Assembly (NCBI GenBank): GCA_018692315.1
Contig: JABHKC010000200.1
Span: 1-34,491, forward strand
Length of the DNA stretch: 34,491 nucleotides
DNA from: Bacteroidota bacterium
Lineage (GTDB): Bacteria > Bacteroidota > Bacteroidia > Bacteroidales > JABHKC01
Reading direction: 5' to 3'
In this document: positions 1 through 9,729 of the stretch, piece by piece
Layout of the letters: the number at the start of each line of letters is the position of its first letter
Position numbering within the stretch: position 1 is the stretch's first letter
The notes under the pieces: model-generated
What the model was told of the DNA's origin: nothing
Database searches by the model: none
The model's input: only the letters and a program-made list of their open reading frames with translations
Position numbers and translations under genes: made by a program

Positions 1-1728
1 AACATATACTGAGTCAACAATAAATCCGCATCCATCTGAAATTGTAACATAATACATCCCAGGATTGGTGGCCAAAATTGAATCAACATATTGGTCGGTT
101 GACCAGACAAAACTTGTTCCACCGCCAGCAATCAATATCAAGGAGTCGCCATCGCAAATTGTGGTGTCATTCATTAGGCTTGAAATTGGCAGATTATTTA
201 TCTCAACAAAAACAGTATCGTAAGAATAACAAGCACTATCTTCCACAATTACTGTGTATTCAGTAGAAATTACAGGGCTGACAGAAATAGTTTGAGTGGT
301 TTCGCCGGTTGACCATAAAAAGTTAGAACCAGCATTTCCTGCATCTAAAATTATAGTATCGGTTTCGCATATTAGGGTGTCGTTGCCGAGGTTTACAGAG
401 AGGGCTTGGCAGGAATTATTTAGAGATAATAACCAAACTGCACCACAATTTGTTCCACCGTCATCATCAAAAACCGCACCTACAAATAACTCTACAAGCC
501 CATCTCCATTCATATCACCTACAAAATCTACTGTCGTGCCAAATGAGTCGCTGGGATCCAAATTTCCTGTGAAATTACCTTGTGTATCACTTATCTTTTG
601 ATATGAATTTACAGTTCCATTCGAATTTAAAAATAAAATCCAAACTGCTCCTTGATCATTACCCCCATCGTCATCTTTTCTGGCACCTACAGCAATGTCG
701 TTAACTCCATCTCCGTTTATGTCATTCAATAATGTTAAAGAAATCCCAAAAAGGTTATCATTAGATAAAATTCCTGTAAAATTCCCCTGAGTATCGCTAA
801 TTTTCTGATACGAATTAACTGTTCCATTAGAGTTTAAGAATAATATCCATACAGCTCCTCTGTTATAACCACCATCATCATCAAAAAAACTTCCTACTGC
901 AATATCATAAACACCATCATTATTAAAATCTCCAATAAATTCAATACTCCTTCCAAAACGATCACCAGCATTAAGAAGACCTATCATATTTCCTGCTGAA
1001 TTACTAATTTTTTGATAATTATTTACAGTCCCATTTGCATTTAAAAATAATATCCAAATAGCTCCACAATCTGTTCCTCCATCATCATCGTTAACTGAGC
1101 TCACCGCAAGTTCATTTATACCATCATTGTTGAGGTCTCCAATTATACTTAATGAAATTCCAAATAAATCATCACTATCTAAAACACCTGAAAAATTGCC
1201 ATATGTATTACTTATTTTCTGATGTCCTAAAACTGTACCATTTGTATTTAAGAACAAAATCCAGACAGCTCCACAATCTGTACCACCATCATCGTCATAC
1301 CTTGCTCCTACAGCAATATCATTTATTCCATCACCATTAACATCACCAAGTGAAGTAATACCTAACCCAAATTCGTCCCAAGAATCAAGAATACCAAAAA
1401 AATTCCCTTGTGTATCACTAATTTTTTGATGAGAATTAACTGTTCCATTTGAATTTAGGAATAAAATCCAAACTGCTCCTTTGTTTAAACCTCCATCTCC
1501 ATCGCAATATGCTCCAACTGCAATATCAATAACACCATCTCCATTCAAATCTCCAATAGATTCAACAACAGAAAATCTATCAGCTGGATTAAGTACTCCA
1601 TTGAAATTGCCTGATAAGGCACTTATTTTCAAATGATATGCTACTGTTCCAGGTTGGGACAGTAGATTATTTGAAATGAATAAAAAAAATATTAAAAAAG
1701 TAAAAAGATAAATATTATTTGTTTTCAT
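1..1728 (-). CDS. FG-GAP repeat / Ig-like secreted protein (partial, cut by window edge)
   Basis: The reading frame stays open from an ATG at 1728 to the first base of the window, giving the first 576 residues of a longer protein. It starts with a signal peptide (MKTNNIYLFTFLIF, ending near LLSQ). Six FG-GAP units of about 65 residues follow, each with a calcium-loop-like D-x-N-x-DG (GDLNGDG, GDVNGDG, GDLNNDG, GDFNNDG, NDINGDG, GDMNGDG) and a GAVWILFLNSNGTVN segment. The first Ig-like modules (LGNDTLIC, MNDTTICDGDS) come next, where the window ends. The whole fragment aligns collinearly with the neighbouring gene at 1779-5072 and is clearly a tandem paralogue. By family, FG-GAP units form beta-propellers on exported proteins; adhesion or surface binding is inferred. 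Its ATG lies 50 bases past the neighbour's stop. Confidence 0.9.
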   Translation of the reverse strand, partial: MKTNNIYLFTFLIFFLFISNNLLSQPGTVAYHLKISALSGNFNGVLNPADRFSVVESIGDLNGDGVIDIAVGAYCDGDGGLNKGAVWILFLNSNGTVNSHQKISDTQGNFFGILDSWDEFGLGITSLGDVNGDGINDIAVGARYDDDGGTDCGAVWILFLNTNGTVLGHQKISNTYGNFSGVLDSDDLFGISLSIIGDLNNDGINELAVSSVNDDDGGTDCGAIWILFLNANGTVNNYQKISNSAGNMIGLLNAGDRFGRSIEFIGDFNNDGVYDIAVGSFFDDDGGYNRGAVWILFLNSNGTVNSYQKISDTQGNFTGILSNDNLFGISLTLLNDINGDGVNDIAVGARKDDDGGNDQGAVWILFLNSNGTVNSYQKISDTQGNFTGNLDPSDSFGTTVDFVGDMNGDGLVELFVGAVFDDDGGTNCGAVWLLSLNNSCQALSVNLGNDTLICETDTIILDAGNAGSNFLWSTGETTQTISVSPVISTEYTVIVEDSACYSYDTVFVEINNLPISSLMNDTTICDGDSLILIAGGGTSFVWSTDQYVDSILATNPGMYYVTISDGCGFIVDSVYV

Positions 1729-1778
1729 AACTGAAGATTATTAGATTAGCAAATCTAAAATAACTAATACGAAAATCA

Positions 1779-4700
1779 TCAATTCGCAGGATAAGTCAAA
1801 ATCACTGAATTTAAAGTTTTTATTTGATAGCCTTCGCCAGGAATCATATCGCCAATATTATTTATGCTATAAATAGGCCAATAAATTAGTCCATCTCCAT
1901 TTTTCACTATTACAATTTCGTTTTCAATTGGAGCCAGCATTATTTCTATCGATGCCGATGATTGTCGCAAATATCCTATAAAACTCCAATTTTGCGGAAT
2001 TAAGAATGGTGTAAGTTCAGGGATTAAAGCATTTCCATAAACAAATAATGTTTGTGGCGAATTCATTTTTACCTGATAGCCTTCACCAATTATCATATTT
2101 CCAATATTGTTCAGGTTGTAAATAGGCCAATAAACCATTCCAGTTGTATTTTTCACAATAATTATTTCAGGATCTAAATAGTTCATAACACTATCGATGT
2201 TAGTTTGAAATGGATCTATATAGCTTGAAATAATATTCCAGCCTACTTGCATATTTATTGCTTGATTTTCTGTCAGATAAATTATTATTGAATCAGTTGC
2301 GCTGCAATAATTTGTATCTGTAACAATCACTGAGAAATAATTTGCTCCGACATTTATTATTGAGCTATCTAATGTTATTATTTGATTTGTTTCTCCATTG
2401 TTCCATAGATATGAAATAAAACCTGTGCCGGCATCAATCGTATAAGTTTGAGAAAAACCTATGGTCGTATCATTTCCAAGGTTTATTTCAGAGTTTTGAA
2501 CTAATGAAACATTTATGCTATCACCTTCAGTATCTTCGCATTGGTTTGTAACAGCTACATAATAGTTTCCTGCATTTGTAATAACAATTTGTTGAATAGT
2601 CTCAGCGCTTGACCAATAAAAATCGCTGCCTGAATTTCCAGCATCTAATTCAAGAGAATTACCTTCGCATAAAACCGTATCATTTCCCAAATTCACTTGA
2701 GGAACGGGAAAAATATTTATTTCAAATGTATCGGAATCAACACAGTCGGAATATGAAACATCAACAAAAACTGTCATTGCTGAATCCGGCATAATTGTTA
2801 CTGTCTGGCTGGTTGACCCACCGGACCAAAGATATGTTGCTCCGGGATTGCCAGCATCAAGAAAAACACTGTCTTTTTCGCAAACTGTGGTATCATTGCC
2901 AAGAAAAACAATGGGATTTGGAAGTGGTGTGATTAGTATGGAATCTGTGCCGAAACAGCCTGAATTATCAACAACAACACTAAAAATGGTTGGTGTATTT
3001 GGAGTAGCAAATATCGACTGTAATGTTTGTCCGGTTGACCACAAAAAATCTAAACCCATATTTTGAGCATCAAGTAAAACTGTTTCTCCTTCGCAAATTG
3101 AGGTGTCGTTTCCAAGATTTACAGTTGGCTGCGGAACAGCATTTACTGCTATTGCTCCAACAGAAGCTCCGCATTCATTATCCACATAGACGCTATACAA
3201 TCCACTCGAATTTACCGAAATACTTTGAGTAGTTTCTCCTGTTGACCACAAATAATATGAGCCTGGATTACCAGCATTTAGAAGTGCTGAGCCTCCAAAG
3301 CAAAAACTTATATTATTACTAAAATACACATTCGGCACAGGATTAACCTGAACATATACAGAATCGACAATAAAACCACAACCATCGGAAATTGTAACAT
3401 AGTACATTCCTGTGTTTGTAACCAGAATAGAATCTACATATTGGTCGGTTGACCAGATGAAACTTGTTCCACCACCAGCAATCAAAATCAATGAGTCGCC
3501 ATCACAAATGGTAGTATCATTCATTAGACTTGAAATTGGTGGATTACTTATCTCAACAAAAACAGTATCGTATGAATAACAACCACTATCTTCAACAATT
3601 ATAGTGTACTCAGTAGAAACTATCGGACTTACGGAAATAGCTTGGGTTGTTTCTCCGGTTGACCAAGTGTAGCTTGCACCCGGATTTCCTGCATCTATAA
3701 CTATAGTATCGGTTTCGCAAATTAGAGTGTCGTTACCTATATTTACAGGGAGAGCTTGGCAGGAATTATTGAGAGATAATAACCAAACTGCACCACAATT
3801 ACTTCCTCCATCGTCATCGAAAACAGCACCTACAAATAACTCTACCATATTGTCGTTATTAATGTCACCTACATAACTAATAGTCATACCAAAAGAATCA
3901 CTTGGGTCTAAAGTTCCTAAGAATCCGCCTTGTGTTTCGCTAATTTTTTGATGTGAATTTACTGTTCCATTCGAATTTAAAAATAAAATCCAAATAGCAC
4001 CTTGATCATTTCCGCCATCGTCATCCTTTCTGGCACCTACGGCTAAGTCTTTTACCCCATCTCCATTGATATCATTTAACAAGGACAAAGAAGTACCAAA
4101 AATGTCGTCATTAGACAAAACGCCTGTAAAATTTCCCTGAGTATCACTGATTTTCTGATATGAGTTAACAGTTCCATTTGAGTTCAAAAACAACATCCAG
4201 ATAGCACCTCGGTTATAACCACCATCATCATCAAAATAATTTCCAACAGCTATATCACAAACACCGTCGTTATTAAAGTCGCTAATTGATTCAACACTTC
4301 TTCCAAAACGATTACCGTAACCGAGAAATCCTGTTAAATTTCCATTCGAATTACTTATTTTTTGATGAAAGTTTACAGTCCCATTTGCATTCAGAAACAA
4401 TATCCAAACGGCTCCACAATCTATTCCTCCATCATCATCGTTTACAGCTCCCACAGCAAGTTCATTAATCCCATCGTTGTTCAAATCATCAACTCTACTC
4501 AATGATATTCCAAACAAGTCATCACTATTTAACGTACCTGAAAAATTCCCAAAAGAGCTGCTAATTTTCTGATATCCGTTTACAGTACCATTTGTGTTTA
4601 AAAACAAAATCCAAACTGCTCCACAGTCTGTACCACCATCATCGTCGTATCTTGCTCCTACAGCAATATCATTTATTCCATCACCATTTACATCACCAAG

Positions 4701-5072
4701 TGAAGCAATATCCAACCCAAATTCATCCCAATAACCTAGATTACCAAAAAAATTCCCCTGTGTATCGCTAATTTTTTGATAAGAATTAACTGTTCCATTT
4801 GAATTAAGGAATAAAATCCAAACTGCTCCATGATAAAATCCTCCATCCCCATCGCAATATGCCCCAACTGCTATATCTAAGACTCCATCTCCATTCAAAT
4901 CTCCAATAGATTCAACAACTGAAAATCTATCACTTGGGTCAAGAATCCCATTAAAATTACCATAAGAGGCACTAATTTTTGAATGATTTGCTACAGTTCC
5001 AGGTTGAGAAAATAAGCTATTTGAAAATATTAAAAAGAAAAATGCTAAAATATAATTAGATATTTTTTTCAT
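1779..5072 (-). CDS. Large secreted FG-GAP / repeated Ig-like domain protein
   Basis: A 1097-residue exported protein, taking the ATG at 5072 (MKKISNYILAFFFL, a good signal peptide) rather than the in-frame start at 5138, which adds 22 residues before the signal peptide. Six FG-GAP units occupy roughly residues 25-430. Seven Ig-like modules of 75-85 residues follow, marked by [LI]GNDTxIC and YLWSTGETTQSI. The C-terminus holds two copies of a module with W-[NS]-[IF]-I, IVKN, YWPIY and GEGYQ[VI]K, ending LTYPAN. No standard T9SS sorting domain is visible, although neighbours at 18040 and 26423 have one. Extracellular or cell-surface location is inferred from the signal peptide and domain types. 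It has a promoter-like site of its own downstream of the glycan operon. The binding partner is unknown. Confidence 0.9.
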   Translation of the reverse strand: MKKISNYILAFFFLIFSNSLFSQPGTVANHSKISASYGNFNGILDPSDRFSVVESIGDLNGDGVLDIAVGAYCDGDGGFYHGAVWILFLNSNGTVNSYQKISDTQGNFFGNLGYWDEFGLDIASLGDVNGDGINDIAVGARYDDDGGTDCGAVWILFLNTNGTVNGYQKISSSFGNFSGTLNSDDLFGISLSRVDDLNNDGINELAVGAVNDDDGGIDCGAVWILFLNANGTVNFHQKISNSNGNLTGFLGYGNRFGRSVESISDFNNDGVCDIAVGNYFDDDGGYNRGAIWMLFLNSNGTVNSYQKISDTQGNFTGVLSNDDIFGTSLSLLNDINGDGVKDLAVGARKDDDGGNDQGAIWILFLNSNGTVNSHQKISETQGGFLGTLDPSDSFGMTISYVGDINNDNMVELFVGAVFDDDGGSNCGAVWLLSLNNSCQALPVNIGNDTLICETDTIVIDAGNPGASYTWSTGETTQAISVSPIVSTEYTIIVEDSGCYSYDTVFVEISNPPISSLMNDTTICDGDSLILIAGGGTSFIWSTDQYVDSILVTNTGMYYVTISDGCGFIVDSVYVQVNPVPNVYFSNNISFCFGGSALLNAGNPGSYYLWSTGETTQSISVNSSGLYSVYVDNECGASVGAIAVNAVPQPTVNLGNDTSICEGETVLLDAQNMGLDFLWSTGQTLQSIFATPNTPTIFSVVVDNSGCFGTDSILITPLPNPIVFLGNDTTVCEKDSVFLDAGNPGATYLWSGGSTSQTVTIMPDSAMTVFVDVSYSDCVDSDTFEINIFPVPQVNLGNDTVLCEGNSLELDAGNSGSDFYWSSAETIQQIVITNAGNYYVAVTNQCEDTEGDSINVSLVQNSEINLGNDTTIGFSQTYTIDAGTGFISYLWNNGETNQIITLDSSIINVGANYFSVIVTDTNYCSATDSIIIYLTENQAINMQVGWNIISSYIDPFQTNIDSVMNYLDPEIIIVKNTTGMVYWPIYNLNNIGNMIIGEGYQVKMNSPQTLFVYGNALIPELTPFLIPQNWSFIGYLRQSSASIEIMLAPIENEIVIVKNGDGLIYWPIYSINNIGDMIPGEGYQIKTLNSVILTYPAN

Positions 5073-5107
5073 AACCATAAGTATTTTGTCAAAAGAAATA
5101 TGACTTA

Positions 5108-5139
5108 CAAACTTATGAAATTTATATACGAATAGCAAT
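5108..5139 (-). promoter_or_regulatory. Bacteroidota-type promoter for the FG-GAP gene
   Basis: On the minus strand ATTG (5139-5136) is followed after 20 bases by TAAGTTTG (5115-5108), close to the consensus TTTG-N19-TAnnTTTG. It lies about 36 bases before the ATG at 5072, just after the flippase stop. This suggests the FG-GAP gene is transcribed independently of the glycan operon. The -33 box differs from TTTG at one base. Confidence 0.45.
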
Positions 5140-5144
5140 CTATT

Positions 5145-6635
5145 TTAACAATTTCGAAGATTCTTTTTCCAATTGGTTGGATTTCTCCACTTTACCCATA
5201 CTTTCTTTATTGATATGATTTCAATTTCTTCATAAAAATTAAATAAATATAAAATAAACGGGAAAGAAATTAGAATAATTAACTTTAGAATAATAGCTAA
5301 ATAAAAATTTAAACTGTTTGTAAGAATAGAAATCAAATATAACAAAATACCTACAATTAACAATTTCATTATCTTGATTATTTCGTAGTTGATTTTGTAG
5401 AATTTATTTGAATAATAATAGTAAAGTACTACCATTAGAATGCTTGAAAACACAGTTGTTATGGCAGCACCATATATATTAAGTAAAGGAACCAAAATAA
5501 TACTAATCCCTAAATGAAAAATTGCAGCTGTTAAAACTATGTAAGCATTGTATTTTGTTTTTTTTGTATAGTGCAGACCTAAGGAAAATACGTATTGTAT
5601 TCCTTTCAAGACGAATGTAAAGCATATTATTGGTATTATTGAATATGCAAGCCAATAGTCTTCATTCTTTGCAAATATTTCGATTAATTCTTTTGAAAAT
5701 AGCGATAATGCTAAAACCGATAAAACTAATATGAAACTATAATAAGTTAATACTTTTGAAAAATATCTTTTTGCATCTGGTTTATCAAACATATTGAATG
5801 CAATAGGTAGAAAACCAAGCTGAAATGATTGTAAAATTATAACATTTATGACGCTCGCAATTTTATATCCTAATGTGTAAATTCCATTATCTGAATAATT
5901 ATGAAAATATGGAATAATAAATCTATCGCTAAGGTTTAATATCATTGCGGAAATTGAAGTAAAAATTAACGGGAAGCCATATTTAAACATCTCTGAAAGA
6001 ATTTGAAAATTGAATTTCCAGTTTACATGTTTTAAAACAAATGGCAATGACAATATAGTAAGTAGCCCACTTCCTATGAGCTGACTAAGAATAATAGCTT
6101 TAATTCCCATTTTAAGATATACAATAAAATATATGTTTAAAAAGAGAATAGTTAGAAGTTTTAAGGTAGTTATTACAACAAAGAATACCGATTTTTCTTT
6201 TATTCGTATTAGATCGAAAGCAATGTGATTCAGAATTTCAAAAGAAGCCGACAAAAACAATAATGGGAAAAAACTAGAATATTCATAATTTTTAAAAAAT
6301 AACAATGAAAATTGATTTTTAAAGGGTAACAGTGCAATATTAACAAAAAAAACTATCAGCACTGTAGAAATTAATGCTGTATAAATTATTGATTTTTTGG
6401 CATCTGAGTCTTTTTCTGAGGCATACCATCTCATCATTGCAGTAGAAAGCCTAAAACCAAATACTGTAGCTACAAATAGCATTACAGCCTCCAAGGTTCC
6501 CCACATACCATATTCTGTTGTGGTTAGATGTGTAGTATATAATGGCAATAAAACAAAACCAATCAATTTCGAGCTTAAATTTCCTAAACTATAAATAATT
6601 GTATGTTTTGCAGTATGTTTTAATTTATCTAACAT
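5145..6635 (-). CDS. Wzx-type lipid-linked oligosaccharide flippase (MOP superfamily)
   Basis: A 496-residue integral membrane protein with 12-14 predicted hydrophobic segments, the usual size for Wzx/RfbX flippases. The N-terminus (KHTIIYSLGNLSSKLIGFVLLPLYTT, written here as one run in shortened sense: N-terminal LGN, then LIGFVLLPLYTT and the LTTTEYGMWGTLE loop) is typical of the polysaccharide-export branch of the MOP superfamily. Family members move undecaprenyl-linked glycan units across the inner membrane. It is the last gene of a same-strand operon with a deacetylase-like, acetyltransferase, glycosyltransferase, sulfotransferase-like and SGNH gene, which supports a role in exporting the glycan they modify. 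No polymerase (Wzy) or chain-length regulator is seen in the window. Substrate unknown. Confidence 0.9.
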   Translation of the reverse strand: MLDKLKHTAKHTIIYSLGNLSSKLIGFVLLPLYTTHLTTTEYGMWGTLEAVMLFVATVFGFRLSTAMMRWYASEKDSDAKKSIIYTALISTVLIVFFVNIALLPFKNQFSLLFFKNYEYSSFFPLLFLSASFEILNHIAFDLIRIKEKSVFFVVITTLKLLTILFLNIYFIVYLKMGIKAIILSQLIGSGLLTILSLPFVLKHVNWKFNFQILSEMFKYGFPLIFTSISAMILNLSDRFIIPYFHNYSDNGIYTLGYKIASVINVIILQSFQLGFLPIAFNMFDKPDAKRYFSKVLTYYSFILVLSVLALSLFSKELIEIFAKNEDYWLAYSIIPIICFTFVLKGIQYVFSLGLHYTKKTKYNAYIVLTAAIFHLGISIILVPLLNIYGAAITTVFSSILMVVLYYYYSNKFYKINYEIIKIMKLLIVGILLYLISILTNSLNFYLAIILKLIILISFPFILYLFNFYEEIEIISIKKVWVKWRNPTNWKKNLRNC

Positions 6636-6675
6636 TATAGTTTAAATGAATAAATAGCTTGTCTATCTTAATAAA

Positions 6676-7398
6676 TTATTCTTTCAAATCATGAATAATA
6701 ATTTCAGAGATTTGTTTAGCAACAATTCTGCTACCTTTCGCAGAAAAATGAATTCCATCAGGATAATCGGTTTCACAATTTAAGTCATCTAAATTCAAAT
6801 GTATCAAATCATTTCTATCAGAAATTTCTTCTATAACTTTATTATATTTCTCAAAACTCCTTGAGCTACCTGGGATAGCATTCTCAATACGTTCATTAGC
6901 CCTATTAATGGATAATGTAATAATTTTTGCATTAGTTTCCTTTTCAAGAGTTTTAATTATATGATCATAATATTTTTCAAATTTTTTTATTGATATCCAT
7001 GATTTTTTCCCACGTAGTTTTACAAAAAAAGAACTATATTTTTTGAATATTCTGCTATGAATAGAACCTAAGAGAGTTTTAATAAAAAAATCATTCTTCA
7101 TATTTAAAATATTTGCATACCAAAATGGTATTTCTCTTGTAGAAGCATCTGGAACACCAATATTTAAAATATAATAGTTCGGGAAAGTGTTGATAATATC
7201 ATCAAACTTCGTCATAATATCAGTAATTGTTGCCCTACCAAAACCTTTATTTCTCACAGCTACAATTTTATCGGATAATCTTTCCTGCAAAATGTCCTCT
7301 AAAATTTGTCCATAATTTTTATTGTAAGGATTTTTTTGAGGTGGACGAACACGGATAGCAACTGAATTTCCAACTATTGTGATTCTAATTATTTTCAT
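6676..7398 (-). CDS. SGNH/GDSL-family hydrolase-like protein
   Basis: A 240-residue protein with an SGNH layout. Block I reads VGNS with the candidate nucleophile Ser12, where GNS replaces the usual GDS. A block near NIGVPDAS follows, and the C-terminal block is YPDGIHFSAKG, supplying Asp214 and His217 as the D-x-x-H pair. There is no signal peptide, so it is predicted cytoplasmic. SGNH proteins in glycan clusters usually remove or transfer O-acyl groups; that role is inferred here from its place between the sulfotransferase-like gene (9 bases upstream) and the flippase (40 bases downstream). The Asp-to-Asn change next to the nucleophile is unusual but need not abolish activity, as the catalytic Ser, Asp and His are all present. 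Confidence 0.75.
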   Translation of the reverse strand: MKIIRITIVGNSVAIRVRPPQKNPYNKNYGQILEDILQERLSDKIVAVRNKGFGRATITDIMTKFDDIINTFPNYYILNIGVPDASTREIPFWYANILNMKNDFFIKTLLGSIHSRIFKKYSSFFVKLRGKKSWISIKKFEKYYDHIIKTLEKETNAKIITLSINRANERIENAIPGSSRSFEKYNKVIEEISDRNDLIHLNLDDLNCETDYPDGIHFSAKGSRIVAKQISEIIIHDLKE

Positions 7399-7407
7399 TT
7401 GTACCCA

Positions 7408-8298
7408 TTATAATTTATATCTATACAAACTTCCTAAGCCGTCACAAATACTCATTAATTCATTTTTTTGATTAGAACTCCAATCTTCATAATGTTTATA
7501 AGTCCCAGACTTTTGCACATTTTCCTTTGCAGAAAGCGACTTTTCTATAGTTTTCTGGTTAATATTTACTTCAAGAAAATCTAATAATTTGTTACAGTTT
7601 TCCACTGTCAAATCATTGAAATTGAATGTGTAAATTCTTTCATCGGGGATGCTTTTCTTAAAATCTTCAATAAACGAATTCGTCTCGTTCCACAGCCACG
7701 ATACTTTTTCAATTTTGGAATAAGATTTCCAGTTAGTTTTTTCGGTTTCTGTTAATGGCACTATTCGTTTTATCTCATCGTTTCTATACTTTTTGTAATA
7801 GTTTCGTCTGATGCCCGACCTAACAAACTCCCCCGGATGTCTATATATGTGAACAAATTTTGAATTTGGTATCAACTTGGCAATTACCGGAGCAAAAAAT
7901 GTGATGTAATTGTTTGTCTCAAAATATCTTTTTTCAGATTTTACAGAATATCTCAAGAATTGTTCTCTTCCAGTCAAAAATATTTCTTCGATTAGCTTTG
8001 TCTCATTTGGGCTTAAATTATGATTATTAGCTTTAAATAGTTCATAAACAAAACGACTTTGTACAGCAAAACTTGGATTTGGGCTATGTTCGACTTTTAC
8101 ATTTTTGTCGTTGGATAATAATTTACTTACCCATTTTGTACCACATCTGCCAGTTGATAGGAAAAAAACCGGTTCTTTCAGGTCTGCAAAATTGTTTGCT
8201 CGCAAATCGAAAATGGTTGCGTTCTTTTTGGATTTCCCAAACCGAAATGTCCAGTAAAAATCATCAAGATTTAGTTTAGTTATATTAGATATTTTCAA
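7408..8298 (-). CDS. Sulfotransferase-family protein
   Basis: A 296-residue protein with the two PAPS-binding signatures of the sulfotransferase superfamily. The 5'-phosphosulfate loop is FLSTGRCGTKWVSKLL (residues 46-61), and the 3'-phosphate motif is FVHIYRHPGEFVRSG (148-162), with the Arg and Ser in expected places. It has no signal or membrane segment, so it is cytoplasmic. Family members transfer sulfate from PAPS to hydroxyl or amino groups of sugars. With the glycosyltransferase 14 bases upstream and SGNH gene 9 bases downstream, a sulfated surface glycan is a reasonable inference. PAPS-synthesis genes are not in the window. The family is broad and some members sulfate lipids or proteins. 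Confidence 0.8.
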   Translation of the reverse strand: MKISNITKLNLDDFYWTFRFGKSKKNATIFDLRANNFADLKEPVFFLSTGRCGTKWVSKLLSNDKNVKVEHSPNPSFAVQSRFVYELFKANNHNLSPNETKLIEEIFLTGREQFLRYSVKSEKRYFETNNYITFFAPVIAKLIPNSKFVHIYRHPGEFVRSGIRRNYYKKYRNDEIKRIVPLTETEKTNWKSYSKIEKVSWLWNETNSFIEDFKKSIPDERIYTFNFNDLTVENCNKLLDFLEVNINQKTIEKSLSAKENVQKSGTYKHYEDWSSNQKNELMSICDGLGSLYRYKL

Positions 8299-8312
8299 GT
8301 TTAAAAATTTAA

Positions 8313-9500
8313 TTATTCATAAATCTTTGCTAATTCTTTCCCAAAATTTTCCAGATTGTATTTTTCGAGAACTGCTTTCTTTCCGTTTTTGCCCATCTCA
8401 CGGCATAATTCTCTATTTGCAATAAGATATTCTGTTTTTTCAACCAAATCGTCAACATCTTCACTTCTAAAAACTACACCACAGTTTTCATCATTAATAA
8501 TTTTTTCCTGAGGTTTGCAATCTGAAACAATCAACGGTTTTTCGAACAGCATATATTGAAAAATCTTGTTTGCTACACCAGATTCGTGTTGTGAATTTTT
8601 CACAATTGGCGAAAGGCAAATATCGCTTGCCTTAATATACGATGGTAAATACTTAATATCTTTCCATGGATAATAAATAATATTATTTTTGATTTCTTCT
8701 TTCCCGAAATAGTCTTGGAAAAACTCTTGTTCGTGCTTATCTATCGGGCCTATCAGCAAAAGTTTTATTTGCGGATTAGTCTTAGATAGTTTTTTCATGG
8801 CCTCAAGGCATGTAACAATTCCACGCCTTTTTCCTATTCCCCCAAAATAAAAAAGTATTATATTTTTTTCTTTCTCAATAATATTTTCATAAATATTATA
8901 TTCTGAAAATTGTTTCAAATCTGGCACATTCGGATAAATTGTGAATTGATTTTCGTTCAAAAAATCGTACTTTTTCAGAAGATAATTTTTAAAAGTGTCG
9001 CTGAGTACAACAATATTTTTCGGATAAGACAAATATGATTTTTCAAGTTTTTTCCAATGTTTTGGTCTTACAATCAGTCTATTAGGAAATTTTGTTGAAT
9101 ATTTATAGCTCATTATTGCCGCCGGATAATTCTCGTGAAGGTCTAATGTAAAAGGAACTTTCAAGTTTTTTGTTGCCATATGTGCTGATTTTGACATATA
9201 TAAATCGCTTACATGAAGGGCTTCAATTTTGTTCCTTTTTATAAACTTTGTGATATGTTTTTTCCAAAAATAATGATAAAAAGGTAATAAGTTAATAAGA
9301 ATTACCATTAAATCCTTTAGGGATTTTCTGATTGTTATTCTATTTATTTTTATTTTTTCGAATTCTTCAAATTCCGGATATTTCCCAAAATTGAAACATA
9401 AGACAAAAACTTCATGCCCATTTCGCATAAAGGATTTAGTTTCGTTCAAAACTCTTGAGTCAATATAAAGCTCATTGTCAACAATAACTCCAATTCTCAT
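8313..9500 (-). CDS. Glycosyltransferase family 4 (GT-B fold)
   Basis: A 395-residue retaining GT4-type glycosyltransferase. The N-terminal Rossmann half begins MRIGVIVDNELYIDSRVLNE and carries RNGHEVFVLCF. The C-terminal half starts near FYFGGIGKRRGIVTCLEAM and contains the sugar-nucleotide-binding region ESGVANKIFQYMLFEKP (306-322), with the family E-x7-E-like spacing replaced by a variant. The C-terminal helix region (REMGKNGKKAVLEKYNLE) is standard. It acts at the cytoplasmic face of the membrane, adding one sugar to a lipid-linked acceptor. It is the only clear glycosyltransferase in the operon, so most of the glycan backbone must be made by genes elsewhere. Donor sugar cannot be told from sequence. 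Confidence 0.88.
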   Translation of the reverse strand: MRIGVIVDNELYIDSRVLNETKSFMRNGHEVFVLCFNFGKYPEFEEFEKIKINRITIRKSLKDLMVILINLLPFYHYFWKKHITKFIKRNKIEALHVSDLYMSKSAHMATKNLKVPFTLDLHENYPAAIMSYKYSTKFPNRLIVRPKHWKKLEKSYLSYPKNIVVLSDTFKNYLLKKYDFLNENQFTIYPNVPDLKQFSEYNIYENIIEKEKNIILFYFGGIGKRRGIVTCLEAMKKLSKTNPQIKLLLIGPIDKHEQEFFQDYFGKEEIKNNIIYYPWKDIKYLPSYIKASDICLSPIVKNSQHESGVANKIFQYMLFEKPLIVSDCKPQEKIINDENCGVVFRSEDVDDLVEKTEYLIANRELCREMGKNGKKAVLEKYNLENFGKELAKIYE

Positions 9501-9729
9501 ATAAAATTAAAATTTCTTTTCCTTCAAAACAATAGAATAATTAGACAAATATTTCCTATCTATTAGCAAACCTATTAAACATGCTTCGAGACAAAAATAC
9601 AAAAAGATTATATATAGAAGTGAATAGATCAATATTAATAAAAACTCAAAACAACCAACACGATACTCGAAACAATTTAAAACGTCTGTCAATGCGTCAA
9701 TAAATAAGTTGCTGAAAATTTTCACATAA

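Noticed and set aside
381-1640. Regularly spaced similar blocks resembling a repeat array
   Set aside because: The period of about 195 bases equals one FG-GAP unit of about 65 codons; it is protein repetition, not CRISPR.
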